Of a stretch of DNA of 64,000 nucleotides, positions 34,501 to 43,147 are shown piece by piece. Where the stretch lies: assembly GCF_010183535.1 (NCBI RefSeq), contig NC_071331.1:22630001-22694000 (forward strand). The letters run 5' to 3'. Origin of the DNA: Caenorhabditis remanei. Lineage: Eukaryota > Nematoda > Chromadorea > Rhabditida > Rhabditidae. Both the position numbers and the translations under genes were made by a program. The notes beneath the pieces were generated by a model. The model ran no database searches. It saw only the letters and a list, made by a program, of their open reading frames with translations, and was not told the origin of the DNA. How positions within the stretch are numbered: the stretch's first letter is position 1; every line of letters begins with the position of its first letter.

Positions 34501-37500
34501 CTATACACTGTTATTGAGATATTTGGTTTTCTAGGCCACCTGGTGGAAAGCTAGGCCACGGATGGTTTTTGGTGATTTCCAGTGCTTAGATGAGCTCAAA
34601 ACTCAATTTTGACATGATTTTCGGTTTTATCTCAAATTTTTGACCCCAGCTACAGTTTTGAAGAAATTTGGTTTTCTAGGCCACCAAGTGGAAAGTTAGG
34701 CCACGAACCAACATGTCAGAAGTTGGTTATATTTTCAGCATGAGACTATTTGAAAATTTGAAATTGAGTTCTAAATTGCTTAAAACGCTAAAAACCGTCA
34801 AAATCCGGAAAAACCTTTCGTGGCCTAATTTTTCACATAGTGGCCTAGAAAACCAAATTTCTCCAAAAACAGTGCCTAGACTAAAAATGTTTTGTTAAAG
34901 CCGAAAATCATGACAAAATTGAGTTTCAAGCTCTCCAGAACGCTCAAAATCACAAAAATCCGGCAAAAACCTTTCGTGGCCTAACTTTCACATAGTGGCC
35001 TAGAAAACCAAATTTCTCAAAAAACAGCTTATGGGGTCAAATTTTTAAAATCTAAGCAATTGCTATCATCAAAATCGCTTTCAGAGCTCATCTAATCCCC
35101 AAAAACCACTGAAATCCATCCGTGGCCTAACTTTTCACTTGGTGGTCTAGAAAACCAAAACTTTCAAAAAACTGTCCCAAGAGTCAATTTTTTTAAACTA
35201 AGCGATTGAAAACAACAAAATCGCTCTCAGAGTTTCATAAAATGAAGAAAATTTCAATTTTACCATATTTCCAGTACCCTGCGCACCCGGCACCTACCAC
35301 TCCTCTGCGACCGGCAACTGCGAATTGTGTCCAATCGGCGAGTATCAACCACTGACCGCCCGTACCGAGTGCTTCAAATGTGCCGCCGGACAGATCACGG
35401 CCAGCGAGGGCGCCATTTCAGAGGGCGAGTGCAAAGACAACTGTCCACCGGGTCATCAATACGATTCACTATCTGCCGGGTGTGTCACTTGTGGTTACGG
35501 TTACTATCAACCGACGGCCGGCGCCTTCGAGTGTATTCCGTGTGGAATCGGAAAAACCACATTGTCCGAGTTTGCGACAAGCGAGGATGAGTGTAGAGAC
35601 GAGTGTCCCGGTAGGTCAAATTTAAAAAATGTTGCTTTATTTTTTATTTTTTGTTTTTTTGACCTGAAAACCTAAATTTTTTGTAAAAAATAACCAAAAA
35701 ATTGGTTTTCTCGTCAAAAACTAGATCTTAACCATAAAAAAATAATGAAAAACGATCAATTCCGATTGGTGGCCGAACATTTTCACCGGTGGCCTAGAAA
35801 ACTCAAAAACTCGGCCACCATCAAAATTTTCGTTTTTTGATGGTTTTCTGGGTAGATTTTGCGGAATTTTTTGAATTTTATGTTTAAAAAGTGGGAAAAT
35901 TTCATTTTTAGGTTGAAAAATCAAGCCTCAAAATTTGTCATAAAAACTTTTTGTTTCACTTTTTCGCGAAAAAAACTGTTTTAAACTATTTTCTGGTTGA
36001 AAAATACTCATTTCTGACAAATGTTTAGGCAAAAAACACAAACTTTGAGCTGTGGCCGAGTTTTCCATATGCGTGGCCTAGAAACCCAAAAGTAGTCCCC
36101 GCGTTCAAAATTTTCGGTTTTGAGCCGTTTTTCAGGGTTTTATTGAATTTGGAGCGGTTTTTATTAAATTTCATAGCAAAATACCAATAATCGATTAATT
36201 TTAAGACAAAAAACTTTGAAATAAATTATTTTTCGAAATTATTTTTCCAATTTCCAGACGGCGAGCAACTGTCGGCATCGGGTGTGTGCCAACCGTGCCA
36301 AGTGGGAACCTACCGTTCGAGAGGTGAAAACAAGAAATGTGTGTCGTGTCCGCCGGGTACCACGACTGAAGCAACGATGGCAACGAGACGGGAACAGTGT
36401 AACACACCGAAATGCAAACCAGGACAATTCTTGGTTAAGGAGACGTAAGTTAACAAAAAAAAAAGTTTTTAAGTGAAAAAATAATTAAGAATGACCGAAA
36501 TTCTGGTTTTCTTACTAAAAATTGAGTCTAAAACTTCTAAAAATCATTAAAAACACTCAATTCCGATTGGTGGCCGAACTTTTTCACTGGTGGCCTAGAA
36601 AACTCAAAAACTCGGCCATTTGAAATCTTTGGGAAATTTTCTAGGCCAGGGGCAGATTTGAACAGAATTTGATAGTTTTGAATCGATTAGCGGCAACGAT
36701 ATACGCCAACAAATTGGAAATTTGATAAAAATCAGTTTTTGAAAAATTCGGTTGGCCTAGAAATCCAAACATGAGAATCCTAGGCCACGCATCTCAAAAC
36801 AGGCACTATATTTGTAATCTTCATGAAATTTTGAAAATTTTGAGCCCCATATTGTCACACTTTCGAGCAATTTGAGTTGATGGCCTAGAATACCAAAAAT
36901 TTGGGTTTCTAGGCCACAACCTGATTTTGGCGGATTTTGATGGATTTGTTGGCTTCAAAGTGTAATATAATAGTTTTTATTCAAAACAAAACATCGAAAA
37001 ATTAAGAAAATTGCATTTTTTTAAAATTTGGGTTCTAGGCCACCAAATTTAAAATATATGTTATATTTGTAATTTTTATATTGATATGTTGAGCCAGTTT
37101 TTAGGTTGGTGGCCTAGAAAACCAAAATTTTGGGTTTCTAGGCCACGAGTCGATTTTTGTAGTCTTTGGGTGGTTTTTGTAGATTTCGACGGTAAAAAGT
37201 TTGAGATTCTGTAAATTTCATGCCCCTTCAACAATTTACCAAAGTAGGTCAAGGTAAAATTTCGGAAATGTTATATAGATTCTGAATATACAGTACCGGC
37301 CAAAAAGGTATCAACTTTGGCTGTTTTCAGTGGAAAATGACAAACTTTGAGAGTGTGCCGTAGTAATTCTGATTGTCACACTATGAAAAATTTTTAATGA
37401 ATCATATAGATTAAAAGTAGAGCTTCATTTTTCTTGTTGACAATTTTTTTGTGCGGACACTCCCTAGAGAGTTATGGTCATTTTAAGACGACAGCTCAAA

Positions 37501-39966
37501 AATCGCACTAGGTCGATTTGAGAAATTACTTTGTCGATATGTAACTTGCTAGGGAGTGTCCGTACAAAAAAGTTGTCAACTACAAAAATAATATGCTACT
37601 TTTGATCTGTATGATCCATTAAAAATCTACACGATGGCACAATAAGTATTACCATGACACAATCTCAAAGTTGGTCATTTTCCACTGAAAACAGCCAAAG
37701 TTGATCACCTTTTTGTCCGGTACTGTAGCACTTGTTTTGAGATGACACAATATTTTTTCTTTTTTCCAGCAAAAACTGTCAATTCTGTCCTCGTGGAACA
37801 TTCCAAAACGAGGAACAAGAGTCCACCTGTAAACTGTGCCCACCGGACCACACAACCGCGGCGCCCGGCGCTACCGCCGAGTCGCAATGCTACTCAACGA
37901 ATCAGTGTTCGACAGGAGAGTACAACTGTTCATGGCACGCGAATTGTATTGATCTACCGGATGAAAATGACGTTCCGAGTTACGAGTGTCGATGTAAACC
38001 GGGATACCGTGGGAACGGAACACATTGCACTGACGCGTGTAATGATTTCTGTTTGAACGATGGAATTTGTAAAAAGAATTCAATCGGCAACGTCGAATGC
38101 ATTTGCAAGGAGCATTTCAATGGTGATCGGTGTGAACTCCGCTTCCAAACCGCCAACAACAAATTATGGATCGCTACCGTAATCGTCGGCGTCGTCGTCA
38201 TCGGAATCATCGTTGTCCTCATCGTTTTTATGATTTCGTTCCGTTTTAATCACGTGCAGGACACCAATGAGAAGTCGTCGACGTTCGCAGATTTGTCACC
38301 GACTGCCAATAATATTTTGTATGGAACTCCTCCTGTTTGTGAGTTTTTTTTCATTTTTTGACCTGAAAAACCCTGTTTTCAATGAAAAATAACCAAAAAA
38401 TCGGTTTTTTTTATCAAAAATTAGGTATAGAACATCTTAAAATCATCAATTTCGATCGGTGGCCGAACTTTTTCAGTGGTGGCCTAGAAAACTCAAAAAC
38501 TCGGCCACCACCAAAATTTTTGTTATTTTAAAGGTTTTCAGGGTAGATTTTGATGAATTTTCCGAATCTCAAGTTTAAAAAACATGAAAATCTCATTTTC
38601 AAGTCGAAAAATTAAGTTTTGAAAAATTTGAAAATTTTCTCCTCTAAATATCAGACGTTCTTGCCATTTTCAATGAAAAATAACCAAAAAATCTATCTTC
38701 TTTTCAAAAATTAGGTCTAGAACATCTAAAAAATTATGGAAAACGTTCAATTTCGATTGGTGGCCGAACTTTTTCACCGGTGGCCTAGGAAACGCAAAAA
38801 CTCGGTCACCACCAAAATTTTTGTTATTTTAAAGGTTTTCAGGGTAGATTTTGATGGATTTTTCAAATTTTGAGTTTGAAAATTGGATAAAACTCAGTTT
38901 TAAGTCGAAAAAATTAATTTTGAAAAAAATTTTCTTTTTCCAGAATTTTTTTTGTTGGAAATTTTGTTCTGTGTTTTTTTCGAAATGATGGATTCTGAAG
39001 TATAAAAAACAAAACAAAAAGTGTTTAAATTGTCTAAAAATACAACAAAAAACGACTCAAAGCCGAGAAATTTGAGTGCGAGGACTAGTTTTGGTTTTCT
39101 AGGCCACGCCCTCAAAAAACTAGGCCATGGGTCAAAATTCTCTGAAAACCTTGTTTCAAAACTCAATGTTTTGACTTAAAATGAGATTTTCATTTATTTT
39201 AAACTTAAAATTCGGAAAATCCATCAAAATCTACCCCGGAAACTAAAAAAACTAAAAACATGTGATGGCCGAGTTTTTGACTTTTCTAGGCCACCACTTG
39301 AAAAGTTCGGCCACCTATGGAAATTGAGTGTTTTTCATGATTTTTAGATGTGCTAAGTCTAATTTTCAGAAAGAAAATCAAATTGTTGGTCATTTTTCAG
39401 TGAAAATGGTAAGAACATCTGATATTTGAAGGAGAAACGTTTAAAAATTTTCAAAACTTAATTTTTCGACTTTAAAATTAGATCTTCATGCTTTTTAAAA
39501 TTGAGATTCGGAAAATTCATCAAAATCTACCCCGGAAACCATCAAAAAACAAAAATTCATGTGGTGGCCGAGTTTTTGCATTTTCTAGGCCACCACTTGA
39601 AAAGTTCGGCCACCAATCGAAAATGAGTGTTTTTCATGGTTTCTTGATGTTCCAAACCTAATTTTTGATGAGAAAACCAAATTGTTGGTTATTTTTTCGT
39701 TATTTATTCATTTTTTGGATAAAAAAAGCTTTAAAACTTGATTTCCAGGCGAACCACCGCGTGCATTCGGTTACTACTACGAAGACGATGACGTGTACGA
39801 GACGAAATCACGTGAAATGATAGAGGAACGTCGTCCGACGACGTCTACAGTAACCTCAATGGGTCAATCGATGAGTCGAGCCATCGAACAACACAAATAC
39901 GATATCCGAATGCGGCAAGCCCAACAACACATGTACCAACCCAGCAATAACAATAATGATGAATAA
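10254..39966 (+). CDS. Giant transmembrane CUB/sushi/EGF/discoidin/HYR/pentraxin protein (SVEP1/polydom-like), 5' end outside window
   Basis: Exons: 10254-10333, 10588-11054, 11754-11936, 12004-12369, 13076-13200, 13384-13546, 14156-14595, 15255-15555, 16256-16985, 18017-18482, 19233-19365, 19409-19654, 20398-20598, 21210-21289, 21338-21463, 21557-21833, 22888-23689, 23857-24014, 29575-29685, 30566-32699, 33595-33741, 33789-34120, 35275-35610, 36258-36444, 37770-38338, 39749-39966. They join without a frame break into 3126 codons including the stop. Domain order (visible residues): second half of a CUB (1-70), full CUB (73-180), four sushi (183-430), cbEGF, discoidin-like (460-580), cbEGF, four sushi (to ~880), F5/8 discoidin (~885-1060), two HYR (1070-1233), sushi (1234-1300), an unnamed module (1301-1461), GCC2/GCC3 repeats and three EGF (1462-1728), eleven more EGF (to ~2130), pentraxin/LamG, HYR, sushi (to 2529), a second unnamed module with a run of arginines (2530-2689), GCC2/GCC3 repeats (2690-2910), two EGF, one membrane span (~2996-3021), and a ~104-residue cytoplasmic tail. 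Known relatives (SVEP1/polydom) are matrix and adhesion proteins; here the span makes it a cell-surface protein. The start is missing: exon 1 here begins mid-CUB in phase 0 after a good acceptor. I do not know the nematode gene name. Ligand unknown. Confidence 0.85.
11132..11556 (+). repeat. Two tRNA-like elements in the intron after the second CUB exon
   Basis: Copies at 11132-11249 and 11439-11556, sense to the host gene. Each has TGGCCGAGTGGTTACGGTAG (A box) and AACCAGGGTTCGAGTCC (B box). About 300 bp apart, with related sequence between them, so they look like a tandem duplication of a unit of roughly 300 bp. Confidence 0.85.
12475..13315. repeat. GC-rich CGCGACCGCG motifs in AT-rich introns (two introns)
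   Basis: Motifs of 15-25 bp built from CGCGACGCGACCGCG or its complement recur at 12495-12515, 12612-12633, 12790-12810, 12936-12960 and 13263-13285. Between them lie repeated phrases such as GATACAACGTTTTGAAATTT and TGAAATTTTC. The motif is nearly self-complementary and stands out sharply from the AT-rich surroundings. No coding potential. The first four are in the intron 12370-13075, the fifth in the intron 13201-13383. Confidence 0.7.
13597..14026 (+). repeat. Two tRNA-like elements in the intron 13547-14155
   Basis: Copies at 13597-13710 and 13909-14026, again about 310 bp apart and sense to the host. The text between and after them (GATTATTTCTAGTTAG) matches that around the pair at 11132-11556, so both pairs derive from one larger unit. 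Confidence 0.85.
14741..14851 (+). repeat. tRNA-like element in the intron 14596-15254
   Basis: Single copy, sense to the host. The A box is slightly decayed (TGGCCGTGTGGTTACGGTAG) and a few bases are missing upstream of it. The B box is intact. Confidence 0.85.
14955..15190. repeat. CGCGACCGCG motif repeat in the intron 14596-15254
   Basis: Copies at 14959-14985 (CACGCGTTGCGGTCGCGTCG) and 15093-15118 (CCACGCGGCGCGGTCGCGTC) with the same type of linking sequence as at 12475-13315. Confidence 0.7.
15715..16146 (+). repeat. Two tRNA-like elements in the intron 15556-16255
   Basis: Copies at 15715-15831 and 16030-16146, about 315 bp apart, both sense. The second keeps GTGGTTAAGGTAGACACAGT, the form closest to a real tRNA D arm. 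Confidence 0.85.
17058..17954 (+). repeat. Three tRNA-like elements in the intron 16986-18016
   Basis: Copies at 17058-17173, 17375-17491 and 17837-17954, all sense. B boxes are GGGTTCGAGTCC or GAGGTTCGAGTCC. Together with their flanks they account for almost the whole 1.03-kb intron. Confidence 0.85.
18659..19090 (+). repeat. Two tRNA-like elements in the intron 18483-19232
   Basis: Copies at 18659-18774 and 18975-19090, both sense, 316 bp apart. Upstream text CATTTCTAGACATTTAAACC is shared with other copies, showing that the repeat unit extends well beyond the tRNA-like core. Confidence 0.85.
19690..20390. repeat. CGCGAC motif and GAGTTACAGCG repeat in the intron 19655-20397
   Basis: One partial motif (GACCACGGTCGCGTCGCGG, 19789-19807) plus three to four diverged units of about 160 bp. 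Each unit contains a phrase like GGAGTTACAGCGATTC, TGAAATTTTTACAGTA and CTTACTGTACC. Nothing else is recognisable in this 740-bp intron. Confidence 0.6.
20729..21157 (+). repeat. Two tRNA-like elements in the intron 20599-21209
   Basis: Copies at 20729-20860 and 21045-21157, both sense. The first has a small AAAAAAAAATTCAAAATA insertion before its acceptor-like stem; the second lacks about 10 bp between the A and B boxes. Confidence 0.85.
21995..22730 (+). repeat. Three tRNA-like elements in the intron 21834-22887
   Basis: Copies at 21995-22112, 22311-22426 and 22615-22730, all sense, spaced 316 and 304 bp. The last two share GTGGCCGAGGGGTAA and CCAACCGGGGTTCGAG, so one probably arose from the other. 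Confidence 0.85.
24030..24760. repeat. GTGGCCTAGAAAACC repeats in the large intron
   Basis: At least five degenerate units of 90-130 bp with the core GGTGGCCTAGAAAACCAAAT and variable CAAAAAACGGTC- or AACTAGTCCCCGACTC-type spacers. This is where this family starts; it is absent from the first 24 kb. Confidence 0.75.
25187..25211. other. Perfect GC-rich hairpin downstream of the nested gene
   Basis: CCTGGGGGCC and GGCCCCCAGG form a perfect 10-bp stem with a 5-nt loop. It lies about 160 bp past the stop codon of the nested gene and is followed at 25223-25244 by an (ACAG)n run. No known function can be assigned. Confidence 0.5.
25363..26969 (-). CDS. Four-span membrane protein, 201 residues, nested in an intron of the giant gene
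   Basis: Exons 26969-26854, 26773-26654, 26234-26010 and 25507-25363 join in frame to 202 codons including the stop. It begins [19 protein letters not shown]. Hydrophobic spans lie at about residues 12-34, 41-66, 80-102 and 137-164. A loop with conserved-looking acidic/basic residues ([13 protein letters not shown]) precedes span 4. The tail of ~37 residues is proline-rich and contains NPAY and ends KSYPNMA. The topology predicts both ends in the cytoplasm. No signal peptide. It lies in the 5.56-kb intron 24015-29574 of the giant gene, on the opposite strand. I do not recognise the family; a MARVEL-type or other nematode tetraspan protein is possible. The NPAY tail might act as an endocytic or PTB-binding motif (inference). 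Confidence 0.8.
25540..25770. repeat. Repeat with reversed tRNA B box (intron 3 of the nested gene)
   Basis: Contains GTCTGTCTGTGTGTCC, then CAAGTGGGGACCGAACCCTG (a B box read on the minus strand), then GTGCAGTGGTGG and GTGTCTACC. It is about 85% similar by eye to 26355-26590 in intron 2 of the same gene. The B box is in the sense direction of the nested gene. Confidence 0.65.
26355..26590. repeat. Second copy of the reversed B box repeat (intron 2 of the nested gene)
   Basis: Same order of parts as the copy at 25540-25770: GTCTGTCTGTGTGTCC, GTGGGGATCGAACCCTGG, GTGCAGTGGTGGTGGTGTC, CGGGGGCATGCGGGTTTTT. Probably one insertion copied to the neighbouring intron. Confidence 0.65.
27140..27690. 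repeat. GTGGCCTAGAAAACC repeats upstream of the nested gene
   Basis: Four units with cores at about 27146, 27290, 27463 and 27605, with the same ACTAGTCC..GAC spacer as at 24030-24760. Confidence 0.75.
27775..28100 (-). promoter_or_regulatory. Candidate promoter/5' UTR of the nested four-span gene
   Basis: A 300-bp island of higher GC with pyrimidine/purine runs on the upstream side of the nested gene. It contains CTCTGCGTCTCC (27918-27929), a motif I recall as over-represented in Caenorhabditis promoters. On the minus strand GCAAAG is followed by GTAAGAAA near 27790, a good splice donor, so part of it may be an untranslated first exon. Open frames of 137-144 codons exist here on the minus strand, but they overlap in several frames and are low-complexity. 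Confidence 0.45.
28260..28660. repeat. GTGGCCTAGAAAACC repeats with a perfect 20-bp triplication
   Basis: Units at about 28275, 28435 and 28625. Between the last two, GGTGGCCTAACTTTCCACCT is present three times head to tail without a mismatch (28563-28622). Each 20-mer begins and ends with complementary AGGTGG/CCACCT. Confidence 0.75.
29790..30560. repeat. Low-complexity CAATCTTA / CGATCTTA repeat filling an intron
   Basis: Most of the intron 29686-30565 is made of diverged units of about 20-30 bp with the words AACAATTTTA, CGATCTTA, AGCAATTTTAGGCAATC and ACCGATCTCA. Units share a C/G-A-T-C-T-T-A heart and A/T ends. No other repeat family has entered this intron. Confidence 0.65.
32795..32885. 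repeat. GTGGCC repeat unit in the intron 32700-33594
   Basis: One unit of the short form with GGTGGCCGAACTTTTTCACC, GGTGGCCTAGAAAACTC and CTCGGCCACCACCAAAA, which is internally an inverted repeat (GGTGGCCGA / TCGGCCACC). The same form recurs at 35770, 36570, 38460, 38760, 40420, 40745, 41230, 42650, 45370, 45680, 46945 and 50070. Confidence 0.75.
33185..33500. repeat. Tandem duplication of a 180-bp unit in the intron 32700-33594
   Basis: Two copies (about 33190-33315 and 33368-33490) share ATCAAAAA, AACTACAAAAATGTGCAAAA, GTAGATCATTTTTGTAGTTT and TTTTTTGATAGCTGTGATAG. Inside each copy the TAGTTTTTTGATAGC and GCTATCAAAAA ends are complementary, so each unit can fold. Confidence 0.65.
34200..35200. 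repeat. Dense GTGGCCTAG array in the intron 34121-35274
   Basis: About eight units of 110-150 bp. The left half reads GGTTTTCTAGGCCACC and the right half GGTGGCCTAGAAAACC, so orientation switches near 34730 and the array as a whole is an imperfect inverted repeat of about 500 bp per arm. Confidence 0.75.
35750..37200. repeat. GTGGCC repeats in the introns 35611-36257 and 36445-37769
   Basis: Short-form units at 35765-35830 and 36565-36620 and long-form units at 36050-36090 and 36710-37160. At 36838-36862 a lone TGAGCCCCATATTGTCACAC appears, the 5' part of the tRNA-like element without its A and B boxes. Confidence 0.7.
37291..37725. mobile_element. 435-bp Tc1/mariner-type MITE in the intron 36445-37769
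   Basis: Terminal inverted repeats begin CAGTACCGGCCAAAAAGGTA and end CACCTTTTTGTCCGGTACTG, flanked by TA on both sides. About 60 bp at each end pair (AACTTTGGCTGTTTTCAGTG and its complement), and an inner pair (GGACACTCCCTAG / CTAGGGAGTGTCC) lies further in. No open frame. It is a sister of 43373-43813. Confidence 0.85.
38164..38241 (+). other. Transmembrane segment of the giant protein
   Basis: After the last EGF domain the translation reads [20 protein letters not shown] then VFMISF, a 26-residue hydrophobic stretch followed by a basic/polar tail. It makes this a type I membrane protein rather than a secreted matrix protein. The tail contains an acidic patch ([10 protein letters not shown]) and ends in polar residues (PSNNNNDE); no recognised kinase or adaptor motif stands out. 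Confidence 0.85.
38440..39680. repeat. GTGGCC repeats in the last intron of the giant gene
   Basis: Short-form units run forward at 38455-38520 and 38755-38815 and in reverse at 39260-39320 and 39560-39620, with a spacer around 38950-39150. The intron therefore contains a large imperfect inverted repeat with arms of 350 bp or more (for example TGGCCGAACTTTTTCAC and GAAAAGTTCGGCCACC). Confidence 0.75.
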
Positions 39967-40254
39967 GAGTGTAGATCAAAAATTTATTAATTTATTGATT
40001 TTTTCATATTTTACGGGTCCCCTTGACACGGAACACCTTTTTTCAAAATATCGTCTTTCCCCTATGCTTCTTCTTGCGACGGAAGAAAACTTCTCACAAT
40101 TTTTTTCAAATTTTTTTTTTAATTTTCAAAATTTTTGAAATCTCTATTCGACCTTTTTTTTTGCTGAATACTCAAATTTTCTCGTGTATATAAATATAAC
40201 ATGTACCTCATATGTATCCAGTTTTTTTGTTTCTAATTTTGCTTTCAAATCGAC

Positions 40255-40260
40255 AATAAA
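40255..40260 (+). terminator. AATAAA polyadenylation signal of the giant gene
   Basis: AATAAA sits 289 bp after the stop codon at 39964-39966, within CGACAATAAATAAATG. It is the first clear signal downstream, so the 3' UTR would be about 310 nt. Confidence 0.65.
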
Positions 40261-43147
40261 TAAATGTTTCTAATATTTTTTTATTAATTTTAAAATTTTT
40301 CCTCAAAAAACTGGGATTTTTTTTCAGCAATTTTCTGTTAAAACAAACCAAAAAACGTGTTTTTTGTCAAAAATCCGGTCTGAAACATCAAAAAATCATG
40401 AAAATCGCTCAATTTCGATTGGTGGCCGAACTTTTCACACGGTGGCCTAGAAAACGCAAAAACTCGGCCACCACCAAAATTTTTGTTTTTTGATGGTTTC
40501 CAGGGTAGATTTTGCTGAATTTACCATATTTTAGGTTTAGGAATCGTGAAAATCTTATTTTGAAGTCAAAAAATTGAATTTTGAATTTTTTTCAAAAATT
40601 AAAACAAATTTTTGGAAAGATTTGAAACTTTGAAATATCTTTTTCCCTTACGAATTTTTTTAAAGTTAACCAAAAAATTAATTTTCTTGCCAAAAATTAG
40701 GTCTAGAACATCTAAAAATCATGAAAAAACGCTCAATTTCGTTTGGTGGCCGAACTTTTTCACCGGTGGCCTAGAAAACGCAAAAACTCGGCCACCACCA
40801 AAATTGTTGTTTTTTGATGGTTTTCTGGGTAGATTTTTCTGAATTTTTTGAATTTCTAGGTTAAAAATCGTTAAAATCTCATTTTCTTGCCGAAGTTTGG
40901 GGTTCTAGGCCACCATGTGGAAAAGTTAGGCCATCGGTGGTTTTCAGTGGTTTAGAGGGGTTTCGAAGCTTTTTTTGAGGTTTTTAAGGCTTCGGTTGGT
41001 CAGATCTCAAAAAAATTAATTCTATGGCCAATTTATGGAAATATTGGGTTTCTAGGCCACCTAGTGTAGGAAAGTTAGGCCATAGACGATGTTTTAAAAA
41101 AGTTTTTTTTTAGTTTCAAACCTTCAAAATATTTCTTTTTCGTGCAATTTTTATTCAAAATAAACTGAAAAATCGGCTTTCCTATTAAAATTCGGGTCTG
41201 GAGCATCTAAAAATTGTGAAAAACGCTCCGTGGCCGAACTTTTCAACCGGTGGCCTAGAAAACTCAAAAACTCGGCCACCACCATAATTTTTGTTTTTTT
41301 TTTGGTTTTCAGGTTAGTTTTTGCTGAATTTTTCAAATTTTTAACTTTTAAATCGTGAAAATCTCATTTTCAAGTCAGTACGATGCTCCGATATCCCGGT
41401 TTACCCGTTTTATGCCGTTTTTTTTCTGAAATTTTCAATTTTTCTGTGTGAATTCCCAATTAATAACAGGTTTTGTATTTTTTATTTCAGCAAATGTGTT
41501 TTTTCATTTTTTCAGTTCAAAAAAAAACAGATAGAATGAGGTGGTGGGAAATGAAAAAAAACATAAAAACGGTCAAAAAATTATTTTTTTGTATTTAATT
41601 GGGGGTGTCATCATATGTACATAAATTACAGTATTCCTTTTCAGATGGATGAGAAAAAAGAAACAATATTATAAATGATATATAAGCGCCTATGTGTCTG
41701 GGGAAGAAGATCGGGATGATGGGGGCGGGGCCAAAAAAATTTACAGCAAAAAAATGTAAAAAAGTGAAATTTTCTTAAAACATCGAATCAAAATCAGGAT
41801 GATTTTTGGAGCAATTTGCATGAAGGGACCTAGAATTGTGATCCTAAAAATTACAGAAAAAATTTAATTTTTTTTTTTTTGGGAAAGGGGGAGGGGCTTA
41901 GGAGGCGAAAGGGGGTTTTTTCATACCCGCCGACACACATTTTGTTTTTGTAAATAACGCGCTGGGGACTATAAAAGCTAAGATCAGGAAAAAATTTGAT
42001 CTACGGGAAAAATTTTCAAAAAATTTTGGCGCCAAAAAATTTTTTCGAAATTTTTTTTTCCAAAAATTTTTTTCAAATTTTTTTCAGTAGATCAAACGGA
42101 TTAATGGCTTAAAAAGCATTTTTAAAAAATAAAATAAAATCAATAAAACTGGGAAACGAGAAAGAGAGAGAGAGAAATAAAGAAAAATACAGTTTTTGGG
42201 GAGTCGCCACGAGAAAACGAAAATTTGCAGCAAAAACCGTACGCATGGGTGGGGCAAACGAATCAGATGGATGTGGGAAAGAGTCGAAGGGAATCAGAAA
42301 AGCTTAAAAACACAAAAAAAATCAGAAAAATCGATAATTGTAATTGCCTAGACGAGAAAAGGGGGGCGAATGTACATTTGGAGACCAGGGGGCGGGGCTT
42401 AAAAGGGGGCGGAGCTTAAATTTTTATACACAGAAAAAAGAATCGAGTGGACATCTATAGAGGCGCCCCAGGGGCATGTCCAGGTTGGAGAATGTGAAAA
42501 TTTTTTTGATCAAAAAAAAAAATTTTTTTTGAAATTTTTTTGAAAATTTTCAAAACTTAAAAATATCTGTTTTCCTTGAAATTTTTTGTTAAAACAAAGC
42601 ACAAAATTGGTTTTCTCATCAAAATTCAGGTCTAGAACATCAATTTCGATTGGTGGCCGAACTTTTCAAGCGGTGGCCTAGAAAACGCAAAAACTCGGCC
42701 ACCACCAAAATTTTTGTTTTTTGATGGTTTTCAGACTATTTTTTGCTGAATTTTCTGAAATTCTAGATTAGAAGTCGTGATAATCCCATTTTCAAATCGA
42801 AAAAACAAAAAAAATTTCAAAAATTTTCGAGAAAAATTTTTTTAAAATTTTTTTCCACATTTTCCAAAACTACAGTATACTCCCTGAGCTTTTTCCAGAA
42901 ACGACCAGTCATTGTGAAATCAGAAAAACTTGAAAATGGGAACCAATAGGAAGCGATGAGGTGAGGTGAAGGGGGCGGGGAGGTTGTGTGTTGTGTTGTG
43001 ATCACAATTGGATTGATAAAATATGAGTAACGGGAGAGGGGGGCGGGGCGACCGAATCAAGGAGACAAATATAATTATGTACATAAGGCCTTTAAGCCTT
43101 TATAGGCCCAAAAAATCTGGAAATTTAGGGCCAAATTCCCAAGGAAT
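40261..43147. other. Intergenic region between the convergent giant gene and hlh-30
   Basis: No coding signal. It holds GTGGCC repeats (40410-41300 and 42640-42740), G-rich purine stretches near 41880-41920 and 42960-43050, and long T/A runs. The 3' UTRs of both genes must end here; only the plus-strand polyadenylation signal is obvious. Confidence 0.7.

Noticed and set aside
36838..36880. Another tRNA-like element
   Set aside because: Only the upstream GAGCCCCATATTG part is present; A and B boxes are missing, so it was not counted.
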